A stretch of 64,000 bases of DNA from Clostridia bacterium. Lineage in GTDB: Bacteria > Bacillota > Clostridia > UBA1381. The translations under genes were made by a program, and so were the position numbers. Positions within the stretch are counted from its first letter, which is position 1. Every line of letters starts with the position of its first letter. A model generated the notes under the pieces. That model saw only the letters and a program-made list of their open reading frames with translations, did not search any database and had not been told where the DNA came from. Shown here piece by piece: positions 44,901 through 55,400 of this stretch. The stretch lies in assembly GCA_017404065.1 (NCBI GenBank), contig JAFRDB010000099.1, positions 19,648 to 83,647 on the forward strand, in the 5' to 3' direction.

Positions 44901-45791
44901 ATGCAAGTAAAAAAACATGCGTATCTCATTATCGCTCACAGCGAGTTTGAGATCCTAAAAAGATTATTAAAGATCCTCGATGATAAAGCTGCGGATATGT
45001 ATATACATATTGATAAGAAAACCAAAAATTTCGATAAGGATGTTATCATAAGCGATATAAGCTCATCAAATGTATATTTTATTAAACGCAGAAATATTGA
45101 GTGGGGCGGTGACAGCCAGATAAAATGTGAACTGGATCTGCTTGAAGCTGCGTCTGAACGGAAGTATGAGTATTATCACCTTTTATCAGGTGTGGATATG
45201 CCGTTAAAAACGCCTGCTGAGATAAACAGATTTTTTTCGGAAGAGCCTGATAAAATATATTTGCATTTTACGGAAAACGACCCCAACATACAAGGAGCGA
45301 TAGAGCAGAGGATAAGGTATTATGATCTGTTTCAGCAAAAAATAGGCAGAGGAGCCGGATCGCGAGCTGCGGTGTATGAACAATTAAACACCTATATATT
45401 AAAGATTCAAAAGCTTTTAAAAATCGATCGCATGAAATCTTATGACGGTGTGTTTTATAAAGGGTCAAATTGGTTCAGCATACCTCATAATTTTGCCATG
45501 TATGTATTATCGCAGCGAAAAATGATAAAGAAATATTTTTATCATTCATCCTGCGCAGATGAAATATTTATGCAGACGCTTGCCATGAATTCCGATTTCA
45601 AATCAAAGGTTATCAGATCGGATATCCATTATTCCGATTGGGTTCGCGGTACGCCCTATGTATTTAAAAATGAGGATTACGATGAGGTTATAAACCTGGA
45701 TGCTGTTTTTGCCCGGAAATTTTGCGCAGAGACTGATCCGGTTATAATCGAAAGATTGTATAACGCTTTGAAGGCAAAGAAGGAGAGCTGA
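44901..45791 (+). CDS. GT14 beta-1,6-N-acetylglucosaminyltransferase-like
   Basis: 296 residues. KKHAYLIIAHSEFEILKRLLKILDDKAADMYIHIDKK, IEWGGDSQIKCELDLLEAA, YYHLLSGVDMPLKTP, KGSNWFSIPHNFAMYVL, CADEIFMQTLAMN and VFARKFCAE are the GT14 (branching enzyme) motifs, complete from end to end. Paralogue of the gene at 36562. Adds a branch sugar or equivalent to the repeat unit; donor not proven. Confidence 0.9.
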   Translation: MQVKKHAYLIIAHSEFEILKRLLKILDDKAADMYIHIDKKTKNFDKDVIISDISSSNVYFIKRRNIEWGGDSQIKCELDLLEAASERKYEYYHLLSGVDMPLKTPAEINRFFSEEPDKIYLHFTENDPNIQGAIEQRIRYYDLFQQKIGRGAGSRAAVYEQLNTYILKIQKLLKIDRMKSYDGVFYKGSNWFSIPHNFAMYVLSQRKMIKKYFYHSSCADEIFMQTLAMNSDFKSKVIRSDIHYSDWVRGTPYVFKNEDYDEVINLDAVFARKFCAETDPVIIERLYNALKAKKES

Positions 45792-45795
45792 TGAT

Positions 45796-46665
45796 TTGGG
45801 AATACAATACAGAATAAAAGGGTATATAAATAAGCGAAAGAACTATAGCGAAGATATGTCAGCGACAAAAATGCTGTATGAGCACAGGGATGAAATGATT
45901 CTTGGCACCCCGGAGCAGAAGACGATACCGAACAAGGTCAATTTGCATTATTGGACAAATGGTGTGTTTGAAAATCTTGGAGATTATCTGAGCACAGTTA
46001 TTGTCAAGCATTTTGCTCCGAAGACTGAATGGGGGACAGATGGAATAAAGCATTTATATGCGGTTGGTTCTATTCTTGGCTTCGGCTGTCAGGACGCTGT
46101 TGTATGGGGCAGCGGTATACTGTATCCGTACAAGCCTTATCTTGAACGTATTAAGCTCGCGGCTCTTGATATAAGATGCGTTCGCGGCCCTCTGACGCGG
46201 CAGCAGCTGCTGAAGGCAAAAAAGAAATGTCCTGAAATCTACGGAGATCCGGTATTATTGATGCCGATGATATATGAGACGGATATAGTTGAAAAAAAAT
46301 ATGAAGTTTCATATATACCACACTTTAACGATGATCAGCCTGAACGAATACATAATATTAGTATGAAAACAACTGATTATAAGCATGTGATAGATGAAAT
46401 AGTAAAGTCAAGAAAAATAATCAGTTCGTCATTGCATGGCGTTATGTTGGCTGAAAGCTATAAAGTTTCGGCGGTCCTGTATTTACGTAAAGGGAGCAAT
46501 GAGTTTAAATACCGTGACTATTACTACAGCACCGGCAGGCGCGAGTTTCCGATAGCACATTCGGTAGAGGAGGCGCTTGATGTGGAGCCGTGCCGTTTGC
46601 CGGAGCTGTCGGAGTTACAGGAGAATTTATTAAAAACTTTTCCATACGATCTATGGGAAGAATAG
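45796..46665 (+). CDS. Polysaccharide pyruvyl transferase family protein
   Basis: 289 residues, TTG start about ten bases after GGAG. VNLHYWTNGVFENLGDYLSTVIVKHF, VGSILGF, VVWGSGIL, IRCVRGPLTRQQLL, IYGDPVLLMP and SSSLHGVMLAESYKVSAVL are the motifs of PF04230 (WcaK/CsaB-like) enzymes that put pyruvate ketals from phosphoenolpyruvate on capsule or wall glycans. It would add negative charge to the polymer. Confidence 0.9.
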   Translation: MGIQYRIKGYINKRKNYSEDMSATKMLYEHRDEMILGTPEQKTIPNKVNLHYWTNGVFENLGDYLSTVIVKHFAPKTEWGTDGIKHLYAVGSILGFGCQDAVVWGSGILYPYKPYLERIKLAALDIRCVRGPLTRQQLLKAKKKCPEIYGDPVLLMPMIYETDIVEKKYEVSYIPHFNDDQPERIHNISMKTTDYKHVIDEIVKSRKIISSSLHGVMLAESYKVSAVLYLRKGSNEFKYRDYYYSTGRREFPIAHSVEEALDVEPCRLPELSELQENLLKTFPYDLWEE

Positions 46666-46677
46666 AAGGAGAAAACT

Positions 46678-47748
46678 ATGGTTACAAAGGAAAGAAATTC
46701 GTCGATCGAGCTGCTTAGGATAATTGCGATGGTGATCATCGTATTTCATCATTATGTTGTGCATGGTATATTTGATTGGAATGAAATGAGCGGAGTTAGC
46801 GTGTATTTTTTATCGGTTATTCAACTGGGAGAATGGGCAGTCAATATATTTATATTGATATTCGGCTATTTCAGCGTGACATCTGATTTTAAACCGGCTC
46901 GTGTATTACGGTTGTACGCGCAGGTATGGTTTTATTCGGCGGTGATTTTTGCCATATACACGCTTTTATCAAAAGAGCTGCATTTTGGTTTGGCATTAAA
47001 AGCAATAACTCCTGTTATAAGCGATCAATACTGGTTTTTCAGCCGCTACATGTTGCTTTGTCTTTTGATGCCGTTTCTGAATATTCTTATAAAGGCTATG
47101 AACAGACAGATTCATTTAAGGCTTATGATCCTGTTATTTACAGCGTGGAGCATGCTGCCGAGCTTGTTGCCGACCTTTATCGGGTACGGCTTGAGCGTCA
47201 GGACAACAGGCGCGTTTGTGATGCTGTATATTATCGGTGCATATATGCGTCTGTATCCGGACAGCAGAATAAACAGAAGAAGCACCGGATATACGCTGGC
47301 AGCTGGTAGCTTGCTGTTGATGATGATAATACAATTTATAAATTTAAAGAATATAATACCGTTTGTAGGCATCGAGATAAACTTTTTTTCCAATAGCGAG
47401 ATTTTAAGCGTGTGTTTTGCTGTAGGGATGCTTTCAATTTTTAACAGTATAAGCATCAGGTCGAATAAGCTTATCAACGGCATTGCCGCTTGTATCTTTG
47501 GTGTATATCTGATACATGATAATTTATATTTAAGACCGCTGTTGTGGACTGTTTGGCTGAAAAACGGTGAATATCTAAGCAGCAGTCACGTGATCCATCG
47601 CATGATCATCAGTGTGTTTATCGTTTTTGCGGCATGCGTGCTAATAGAGCTTATAAGAAAGAATACGGTCGAGAAGCTTTGGATCAGGTATTGTGAGCCG
47701 TGGCTGCTAAAGCGGCTCAATGCCGGACATGATCGGAGCGGGATATGA
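46678..47748 (+). CDS. Acyltransferase family 3 membrane protein
   Basis: 356 residues, about ten hydrophobic segments. RNSSIELLRIIAMVIIVFHHYVVHG has the conserved helix-1 His residues, followed by NIFILIFGYFSV and SDQYWFFSRYMLLCLLMPFLNIL, typical of the WcaF/EpsM-unrelated, OafA-like capsule acyltransferases. AAGGAG ribosome binding site. It overlaps the next, related gene by four bases. Confidence 0.9.
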   Translation: MVTKERNSSIELLRIIAMVIIVFHHYVVHGIFDWNEMSGVSVYFLSVIQLGEWAVNIFILIFGYFSVTSDFKPARVLRLYAQVWFYSAVIFAIYTLLSKELHFGLALKAITPVISDQYWFFSRYMLLCLLMPFLNILIKAMNRQIHLRLMILLFTAWSMLPSLLPTFIGYGLSVRTTGAFVMLYIIGAYMRLYPDSRINRRSTGYTLAAGSLLLMMIIQFINLKNIIPFVGIEINFFSNSEILSVCFAVGMLSIFNSISIRSNKLINGIAACIFGVYLIHDNLYLRPLLWTVWLKNGEYLSSSHVIHRMIISVFIVFAACVLIELIRKNTVEKLWIRYCEPWLLKRLNAGHDRSGI

Positions 47749-48809
47749 AGGGGATAGAAACGATTCAGACAAACACGAGGGATCATCGAGTATCATATAT
47801 ACGAGCAGTTGCGACCGTGATGGTTGTGGTGATACATATATTTCAGAGATTATATCACCTATATCCGAACACGCCGTGGTTTGAAAAGGTTTCTGATTGG
47901 AGCAATTTGGGCTTGGTGATGTTTTTCGTCATCTCTGCATTCCTCTATTCAAGCAGAAACATAGAGAAGAACCGTATGATAAAGTGGTTTACGCGCAGAT
48001 ATTTGGAGCTTATAATACCATCATTGTTCACTGTCATGGTCGCCTTGGTTGCTTTTGGTATCAGATGGGGAGTAAGCGGAAAGCATATTCTGTATTCAAT
48101 TTTTTCGGGATTAGGCTTTGAGGCGTTTGTGCCGGATGGTTGGATTTTTATGCAGTATTGGTTTTTGACATACATCCTGTTCTGTTATATTACCGTTCCG
48201 TTGATACAGAAAATCGATTTCCGTCGCATGAATACTTTTATGTTTTGGGGATTGATTGGTGTGTTCACTATCCTGACACAAGGGATAACATCAGCCGTAG
48301 GTACAGTGACAAAACTGCCGCTATTAAGCTGCGGAGTGCTGCTCAGGTTTTATCTTCCATATTCAGTGTTCAGACGATATGATATAAATTCAAAAGAGTG
48401 TACACGGGTGATGTGCGTATTTACGATCATATCATTAGTTTTGGTAGTGGCAGCATGTTTCTTGAGATACGGCGTTAAATTGATTGGCGTATGGGGAGCT
48501 TTTCAGGAGTTGTTCTTTATATATACTCAGACAATATCCGGATTTGTTCTGTTTTATTGGTTATATCGCGCTTTTTCACATTTACAGGTACATACGAGAT
48601 TAATAAGATTTATTGACAGCTATTCTTATCCCGTCTACCTAACACACTGTTTGTTTATAGGATACAGCACATCAATTATTGATCGGTTTGACAATAGGCT
48701 TTTAGGGATAGTAATTGCTTTAATGTGTACCGCAGCTGCCTCCTTTATAGTGCTGCATGCAACAAAACCAATAAAGAGTCTTATTATCGGGAAGCTAATT
48801 GATGCATGA
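47745..48809 (+). CDS. Acyltransferase family 3 membrane protein
   Basis: 354 residues, about ten hydrophobic segments. HRVSYIRAVATVMVVVIHIFQRLY (helix-1 His), LGLVMFFVISAFLYS and GWIFMQYWFLTYILFCYITVPLIQKI. Third enzyme of this family in the operon, so the polymer probably carries several ester groups or variable ones. Last gene of the polysaccharide run; no clear terminator follows before the next promoter. Confidence 0.9.
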   Translation: MKGIETIQTNTRDHRVSYIRAVATVMVVVIHIFQRLYHLYPNTPWFEKVSDWSNLGLVMFFVISAFLYSSRNIEKNRMIKWFTRRYLELIIPSLFTVMVALVAFGIRWGVSGKHILYSIFSGLGFEAFVPDGWIFMQYWFLTYILFCYITVPLIQKIDFRRMNTFMFWGLIGVFTILTQGITSAVGTVTKLPLLSCGVLLRFYLPYSVFRRYDINSKECTRVMCVFTIISLVLVVAACFLRYGVKLIGVWGAFQELFFIYTQTISGFVLFYWLYRAFSHLQVHTRLIRFIDSYSYPVYLTHCLFIGYSTSIIDRFDNRLLGIVIALMCTAAASFIVLHATKPIKSLIIGKLIDA

Positions 48810-48853
48810 ATTGATAACACACATATACCGGCGATCAATAAAGCGGAATATAC

Positions 48854-48882
48854 TTGACAAGGTTATTTTAGGAGTGTATAAT
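48854..48882 (+). promoter_or_regulatory. Perfect consensus promoter of the acetolactate decarboxylase gene
   Basis: TTGACA (48854-48859), 17-base spacer, TATAAT (48877-48882). GAGTGTATAAT is repeated 12 bases downstream (48884-48894), giving a duplicated -10 box. Confidence 0.88.
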
Positions 48883-48923
48883 GAGTGTATAATATTGATA
48901 GCTTAAAGGAGGAATTTTTTTTC

Positions 48924-49760
48924 ATGAAAAAACTATTATTATGCGCGGCTGCGGCGCTTATGCTGTCAGGCTGCGCCGGAACGCAGACGGCAACACAGGA
49001 CACGCAGCAGACGGGCGCGAATGCGGCTGCCGGTACGGCAGACAGAGAGACGATATTTCAGGTATCGCTTTTGCAGGGACTTACTTTAGGCGATTATTAC
49101 GGCAGCGTGACCGTTGGCGAGCTTAAAGAAAAGGGTGACACCGGTATAGGCACGTTTGAGGGCGTAAACGGCGAGCTTGTTATGGTGGACGGGGTCGTCT
49201 ACAGAGCGAAAAGCGACGGAAGCGTTGAGATCGCGCCGGATGAGGAAACAATACCGTTTTCAAATGTTACGTTCTTTGATGCCGATGTGACGGAGGAAAT
49301 AAGCGGCATATCAAGCGTTGACGATCTGAAGTCATACCTAAACGAAAAAGTAAACGAACTCGGCAAGAACAACTTTTATATGATAAGGATAGACGGCACG
49401 TTTAAAAACGTTTTTGCGCGCAGCGAGCTGAAGCAGGAGGAGCCGTATAAAACTCTTGCGGACGCGCTTTCTACCGATCAGCGCGAGTTTGATTTTGCAG
49501 GAGCAAGCGGAACGGTAGTCGGTCTTTACTGCCCCGAATATATGCGTGATCTGAATGCGGCCGGCTGGCATTTCCACTTTGTTTCCGAGGATAAGCAGAG
49601 CGGCGGACATGTTCTTGATCTTGATATCGACAATGCAGAGCTGAAATGGGACAGCACAAAGGGCTTCAATATGCTTCTGCCCGATACGAAGATGTTCCCG
49701 ACGCTCGATCTTACAACCGATCAGTCGGAAGACATAAAAAAGGTAGAAACAAACGAATAA
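48924..49760 (+). CDS. budA: Alpha-acetolactate decarboxylase, lipoprotein form
   Basis: Turns alpha-acetolactate into acetoin. 278 residues from ATG 48924, set by AAAGGAGG 11 bases upstream. A type II signal peptide MKKLLLCAAAALMLSGC puts the lipid on Cys17, then an Ala/Thr/Gln-rich tether (18-45). The enzyme domain shows FQVSLLQGLTLGDYYGSVTVGELKE, IGTFEGVNGELVMVDGVVY, and the metal site GWHFHFVSEDKQSGGHVLD with three His. The family is usually cytoplasmic, though an exported form is known in Brevibacillus. No acetolactate synthase gene is adjacent. Here the enzyme should face outside, anchored to the membrane. Confidence 0.92.
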   Translation: MKKLLLCAAAALMLSGCAGTQTATQDTQQTGANAAAGTADRETIFQVSLLQGLTLGDYYGSVTVGELKEKGDTGIGTFEGVNGELVMVDGVVYRAKSDGSVEIAPDEETIPFSNVTFFDADVTEEISGISSVDDLKSYLNEKVNELGKNNFYMIRIDGTFKNVFARSELKQEEPYKTLADALSTDQREFDFAGASGTVVGLYCPEYMRDLNAAGWHFHFVSEDKQSGGHVLDLDIDNAELKWDSTKGFNMLLPDTKMFPTLDLTTDQSEDIKKVETNE

Positions 49761-50016
49761 AACAACTGAACATACGGGGCGGTTCGAGCTGTATTCGCCG
49801 ACGGATACAGCGGAGCCGCCTTCGCTTTGTTCATATCTGTTTATCTTAATAAGTATATCTGTTTCCAAAGCATTGAAATTACAGCATGATATGCGGTATT
49901 AAAAGATATATGATTTTTGATGTCGGAAGAAGTGAAAAATTTAAGCTAAAACCTTTTAAGCCGGATGAAATGCGAGGCAGGCTTATAAAACGGCAAAGGT
50001 TTTGAGAAAGGGATCA
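49761..50016. other. Spacer between acetolactate decarboxylase and GH3 genes
   Basis: An imperfect hairpin at about 49781-49817 (GGCGGTTC / GGAGCCGCC, with GCTGTAT / ATACAGC inside) could terminate the upstream transcript, although the T-run after it is poor. A 39-codon frame at 49886-50005 has no family resemblance and no ribosome binding site. Confidence 0.4.
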
Positions 50017-52313
50017 ATGGTTACAGCTATGGAAAAGTGGGCAAGAATAAAAAATATTCCAAGTCTGCCGCGGGGGGACAGCAATTTAAAAATAACGGGC
50101 TGCAAACGCCACATAGAGCTGTCAAAACGCGCGGCGGGCGAAGGAATAGTATTGCTTAAAAATAACGGGAATATCCTTCCATTAAAGCATGGTACAAGGC
50201 TTGCCGTGTTCGGAAAGGCGCAGATAGACTATGTAAAAGGCGGCGGCGGCTCGGGCGATGTGCACTGCCGGTATGTGCGCGATATTTATGAGAGCTTGAA
50301 GCTTACCGGCAAGGTGCAGGTGTTTGATAAGCTGTCGCTGTACTATAAGAGCTATGTAGAGACTTCATATCACAGCGGCAAAAAAAGCGGAATGTTTGAT
50401 GAGGCGGATATACCCGCGGAGCTTTTGAGAGAAGCGCGTGAGTTTACAGATGTGGCGGTAATTACAATAAACAGATATTCCGGTGAAGGCTGGGACAGAA
50501 AAAACGATGGCACGGATACTTATTTTTATCTGAGTGATCGGGAAAAGGCAATGGTATCGGCTGTTACGGACAGCTTTAATAAGGTCATTGTGCTTATAAA
50601 TGCGGGCGCGATGATAAATACGGATTGGTTTGCCGATAACGATAAGATACAAGCCGCGCTTATGATATGGCAGGGGGGCATGGAGGGCGCGTCGGCTGCT
50701 GCGGACGTGCTGACGGGCGATATAGATCCCTCCGGCAAGCTGGTCGATACCTGCGCAAGGAGCCTCGGCGATTATCCGTCCTCGGAAGGCTTCCATGAAA
50801 GTGAGGACTACGTAAAATATACCGAGGATATATTTGTCGGCTACAGATATTTTGAGACTATACCGGGTAAAAAGGAGCGCGTGGTATATCCGTTCGGTTA
50901 CGGGCTTTCTTATACAAGCTTTAAAATTTCGGATATAGCCGCGGAGGAGGTCGGCGGCATGATCTATGTATCTGCTGCCGTAACAAATACGGGCAGACGA
51001 AGCGGTAAGGAGGTCGTGCAGCTTTATTATTCCGCGCCATGCGGGAAGCTGACAAAGGCGGCAATAGAGCTATGCGCGTTCAAAAAGACGAAGGAGCTTA
51101 TGCCGGGCGAGAGCGAAACGGTAATGCTTGATTTTGCGGCAGAGGATATGGCATCATACGACGATATCGGCGCGGTATGTGAGAGCGCGTATGTTATGGA
51201 GCGCGGCGAATACAGACTGTTTATCGGCAATTCCGTAAGAAATGTAACGGAGCTTGAATATAAGCATACAGAACCCGAAATAAGGATAGTTAAAAAGCTT
51301 ACAAAATACTGCGCGCCCGAACGGCTCGGTAAACGGCTCACCGCAAACGGTGAATATATGACCGCCGGAGACAGCAGGCAGGAAAGAAAGAGCTTTGAAT
51401 GTGAGTATAAGTGCGAAAGAAAAAGCTTTGAAAATAAAAAGTACCTTATAGATGTATATAACGGGGACATAAAACTCGATGAATTCATATCACAGCTGAG
51501 CGACCATGAAATGCTGCCGCTGCTGAAGGGGACACAAAATACCGGAGTTGCCGATACCGGCGGGATAGGCGGCATGGAAAAGTACGGCATACCCATGCCG
51601 ATGACGGCAGACGGACCGGCGGGCGTAAGGATTGAGCGCTCTGTAAACACAACGGCATTCCCCGTAGCCACGATGCTTGCGTGTACATGGAATACGGAGC
51701 TTGCCGAGGAAATAGGCAGAGCCGGCGCGCTTGAGGCGAAGGAGAATAATTTGTTTATATGGCTCACTCCGGCGCTTAATATTCACCGAAGCCCCTTATG
51801 CGGCAGGAACTTTGAATACTATTCCGAGGATCCGTATATAGCCGGAAATTTGCCGCGGCAATGGTAAGAGGTATACAGAGCGAGGGCATTGCGGCAACGC
51901 CGAAGCATTTCGCCTGCAATAACAAGGAAACCAATAGATATGAGTCCGATTCCGTGCTGTCCGAAAGAGCCTTGAGAGAGATATACTTAAAGGGCTTTGA
52001 AATATGTATAAGAGAGTCAAGGCCAAGGACGATAATGACCGCATATAATATCATAAACGGCGTCAGAGCGTCCGAGAACGCCGAGCTTATAACGGGCATT
52101 CTCAGAAACGAGTGGGACTTTGACGGGCTTGTAATGTCGGATTGGGACAATCATGCGTCGCACTATAAAGAAACCCTTGCCGGTAACAATATAAGAATGC
52201 CGCAGTGGACAGGCTCCGACCTCAAGGAAGCGTATGAGGAGGGGAAAATAACACGGAACGAGCTTGCGGCAAGTGTTAAAAAAGTATTGGAGCTGCTGCT
52301 TGAATTTGAATGA
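50017..52313 (+). pseudogene. GH3 beta-glucosidase with reversed domain order, broken by a one-base frameshift
   Basis: The first frame (50017-51867) gives about 616 residues: the GH3 C-terminal alpha/beta sandwich first (GEGIVLLKNNGNILPL, TVAVITINRYSGEG), a fibronectin-III-like domain (VVYPFGYGLSYTSFKISD, GKEVVQLYYSAP), then the start of the TIM barrel (LPLLKGTQNTGVADTGGIGGM, TADGPAGVR, PVATMLACTWNTELA, NIHRSPLCGRNFEYYSEDPYIAG). It stops at GNLPRQW. The rest of the barrel runs on in the +2 frame (51861-52313): AMVRGIQSEGIAATPKHFACNN, nucleophile Asp in LVMSDWDNH. One missing base near 51855 (TTGCCG for TTGGCCG) explains the break. The reversed order is known in Ruminococcus albus and Butyrivibrio enzymes. 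A sequencing error is possible. Confidence 0.88.
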
Positions 52314-52320
52314 TTATAGT

Positions 52321-52358
52321 ATGGGGAGGGGCTGTAGCAACAGCCCCCCATTTTTTTG
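52321..52358 (+). terminator. Rho-independent terminator after the GH3 gene
   Basis: GGGGAGGGGCTGT (52323-52335) pairs with ACAGCCCCCC (52340-52349), with a loop of four bases and a run of seven T from 52351. Confidence 0.9.
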
Positions 52359-52427
52359 CATGAGGCGTTCCGGTTTGTTTTTATATAAAAATTTATAAAA
52401 TTTTTTGTATAAATATTTATTATCCTA

Positions 52428-52456
52428 TTTATTTTTATTAAAATGTATGCTATAAT
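52428..52456 (+). promoter_or_regulatory. Candidate extended -10 promoter of the NRPS operon
   Basis: TGCTATAAT (TATAAT at 52451-52456) lies in a very AT-rich stretch; the -35 position at 17 bases holds only TTTATT. A second box TATACT (52461-52466) follows. The start codon of the NRPS is at 52494 behind AGGAGGT. Confidence 0.5.
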
Positions 52457-52493
52457 AAGGTATACTATAAGGATAAAAGACAGGAGGTAAACC

Positions 52494-55400
52494 ATGAAAA
52501 AGCAAATTAGACTTATGCCGTCGCAGTTGGGGCTTTATTCCGACTGCATGAATGATGACACATCGACCCTTTACAATCTGCCGTTTCTCGGAAGGCTGGG
52601 TAAAGGGGTAGATACGGAAAGATTTGCGGAGTCAATAAGAAGCGTGCTCTTGGCGCATCCCGTATTGGGAGCGCGGCTGGGTCTCAATGACGCCGGCGAG
52701 CCTGTGTTTGTGATCGATGATGACGACTGCGCGGAGCTTGTTATAAAAGAGCTCGGCACGGAGGAATTTGAAGCTCTCAGGGGTAAGCTTGTACGCCGCT
52801 TTGATCTTGGCAGCGACAGGCTTTCGCGGTTTGAGATCTATAAAACACCGGACGGCGACTACTGTTTTTATGACATACATCACCTTATTTTTGACGGTTC
52901 GGCCGGACAGATCTTAGCAAGAGAGATATCCGAAGCGTATAACGGAAAAACGATAATGCCGGAAGAATACGACATTGCGGCAGTAAGCGAGGATACATAC
53001 GCGGCAAGAGAGAGCGATGCCTTCCTTGAGGCAAAGGAATATTTTGAAGCATTGCTCGGCGGCTGTGAGCCGGACTGCCTTCCCGCGAGGGATGTATATT
53101 CGGATACGCCGCGGCAGGGTTATTTCAGCAAGGACTTTTCAATAGATGCCGATGCGTTTTCAAGGCTCAGAAAAGAGCTTGGGATCTCAACCACATCTTT
53201 CTTTACGACCGTGTTCGGCTTTCTTATCGCGCGATATAATTACAGTAACGAGTCGGTTATAAGCACGATCTTCAGCAACAGGAATGAGCAGAATAAAAAC
53301 ACCTACTGCTATCTTGTAAAAATGCTCCCATTCGTCACTCAGCTTGACGGCAGGGACAGCATAAAGGAGTTTTTAAAGGAGCAGTGCGACCAGCTTATGA
53401 GCAGCCGTGAAAAGTGCATCTATGACTTTTCCGATGCCGCAAAGGATCATGGCGTTACCTCCGCGATAAACTTTGCATATCAGGGATATTTACATGATTA
53501 TGAGATCGCAGCGGGACTGGATATAGAAACGGAGCGCATCTATGACGAGGCGCATATCGAGAGAACGGAGCTGATATTTGAACTGTGCGATAAGGGTCAG
53601 GGCAGCTATCAGGTCGAGATAAGCTATCGCGCAGACAGCTACAGTGAGGGTCTTATAAGCCTTATGGCGGACGCTTATGTAAAGCTTGTTAACGACTTCC
53701 TTACAAAGAGCAGCCTTTCGGAAACGGAGCTTGCAGACAGCAGGGCGTACGAGGTGACAGAGAGCTTTAACCGCACCGAATACGACTACGGCGAGCTGAA
53801 AACGGTAGTCAGGCTGTTCAGAGAAAAAGCGAAGGAAAATCCGGATAATACGGCGGTCGTATCGGGCGGAACGTCACTCACATACGGCGAGCTTGACAGG
53901 ATAACGGATAACCTTGCGCTCCAGCTTCGTAAAAACGGCGTTGACCGCGAAAGCGTAGTAGGCATACTCATCGACCGCAGCGAGTATATGGCGATATGCG
54001 CGCTCGGCGCTTTAAAGGCGTGCGGCGCGTATCTTCCTCTCGACCCGACTTATCCGCCGGAGCGACTTAACCTGATGATGAAGGATTCCGGCGCAAGGGT
54101 GCTGATCTCAACGCCGGAGCTGAGCCCGGTAATTGACGAGAGCTTTGACGGACTGAGGCTGATGACCGAAAGCATAAAAACGCTTCCCGAATGTGACGAG
54201 GCGCTGCCGGAGCCGCAGCCCGAGGATCTTCTTATCATGCTCTATACCTCCGGCTCAACGGGTGTTCCGAAGGGCGTTATGCTCGAGCAAGGCAACCTTG
54301 CCATGTTCTGTGCGTGGGCAAGGCGGTTCTATAAGATGGATAAAAACGCGAGAGTGGCGGCGTATGCAAGCTTCGGCTTTGACGCGTGTATGCTGGATAT
54401 GTACCCGACCCTTACAGCCGGCGGGACCCTGTATATAATCCCGGAGGAAATGCGTCTTGACATTCTCGGTATACAGGAATATTTTAACGCGAACGGAATA
54501 ACACACGCATTTATGACCACACAGCTCGGCAGGCAGTTTGCTATGCTTGACGGCACAAAGACGTTAAAGGAGCTGTCGGTAGGCGGCGAGAAGCTTGTGC
54601 CGCTTGATGTTCCGCCGTATGAGCTCTACAACTGCTACGGACCTACTGAGTGCACGATATTTATAACTATATTCAGAGTGGCTGAAAAGATGAAGGATAT
54701 ACCCATAGGCAGGGCGACAGATAATGTAAGGCTCTATGTGGTAGATAAGAACGGAAAGCTTCTTCCGCCGGGCGCGGCGGGTGAGCTGTGGATAGCCGGC
54801 CCGCAGGTGGCGCGCGGCTACCTGAACCGTCCCGAAAAGACGGCGGAGGCGTTTACGGAAAATCCGTTCAGCTCGGATGAAAGATACGGCAGGGTATATC
54901 ACACAGGTGACGTTGTACGCTACCTCTGCGACGGTAATATACAGTTCATCGGCAGGCGGGACGCGCAGGTAAAGATACGCGGCTTCCGTATAGAGCTTAC
55001 GGAGGTGGAGGAGGTCATCCGCCGCTATCCGGGCATAAAAGACGCGACCGTTGCGGCTTATGACAATCCGGCGGGAGGAAAGTTTATCGCGGCATATATC
55101 TGCTCGGACGAGCAGGTGGATATCGAGGCGATGAACAGCTTTATCCGTGAGGAAAAGCCGCCGTATATGGTCCCGGCGGTAACGATGCAGATAGATGCGA
55201 TACCGTATAATCAGAATTTAAAGGTAAATAAGCGCGCATTGCCGAAGCCCGAGCTCACCTCCGCGCCCGAGAGTGGCGGCGCATCGGACAGACCGATGAC
55301 AAAGCTTGAGGAAAGGCTCGCGGAGCTTGCCGAAGCGGCGGCAGGCATAAAGATAACGGACGTGAGCTCTCCGCTTATAAATATCGGACTGACATCGCTG

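Noticed and set aside
49886..50005. 39-codon plus-strand frame before the GH3 gene
   Set aside because: No ribosome binding site and no resemblance to a known protein; it overlaps the GH3 ribosome binding region.
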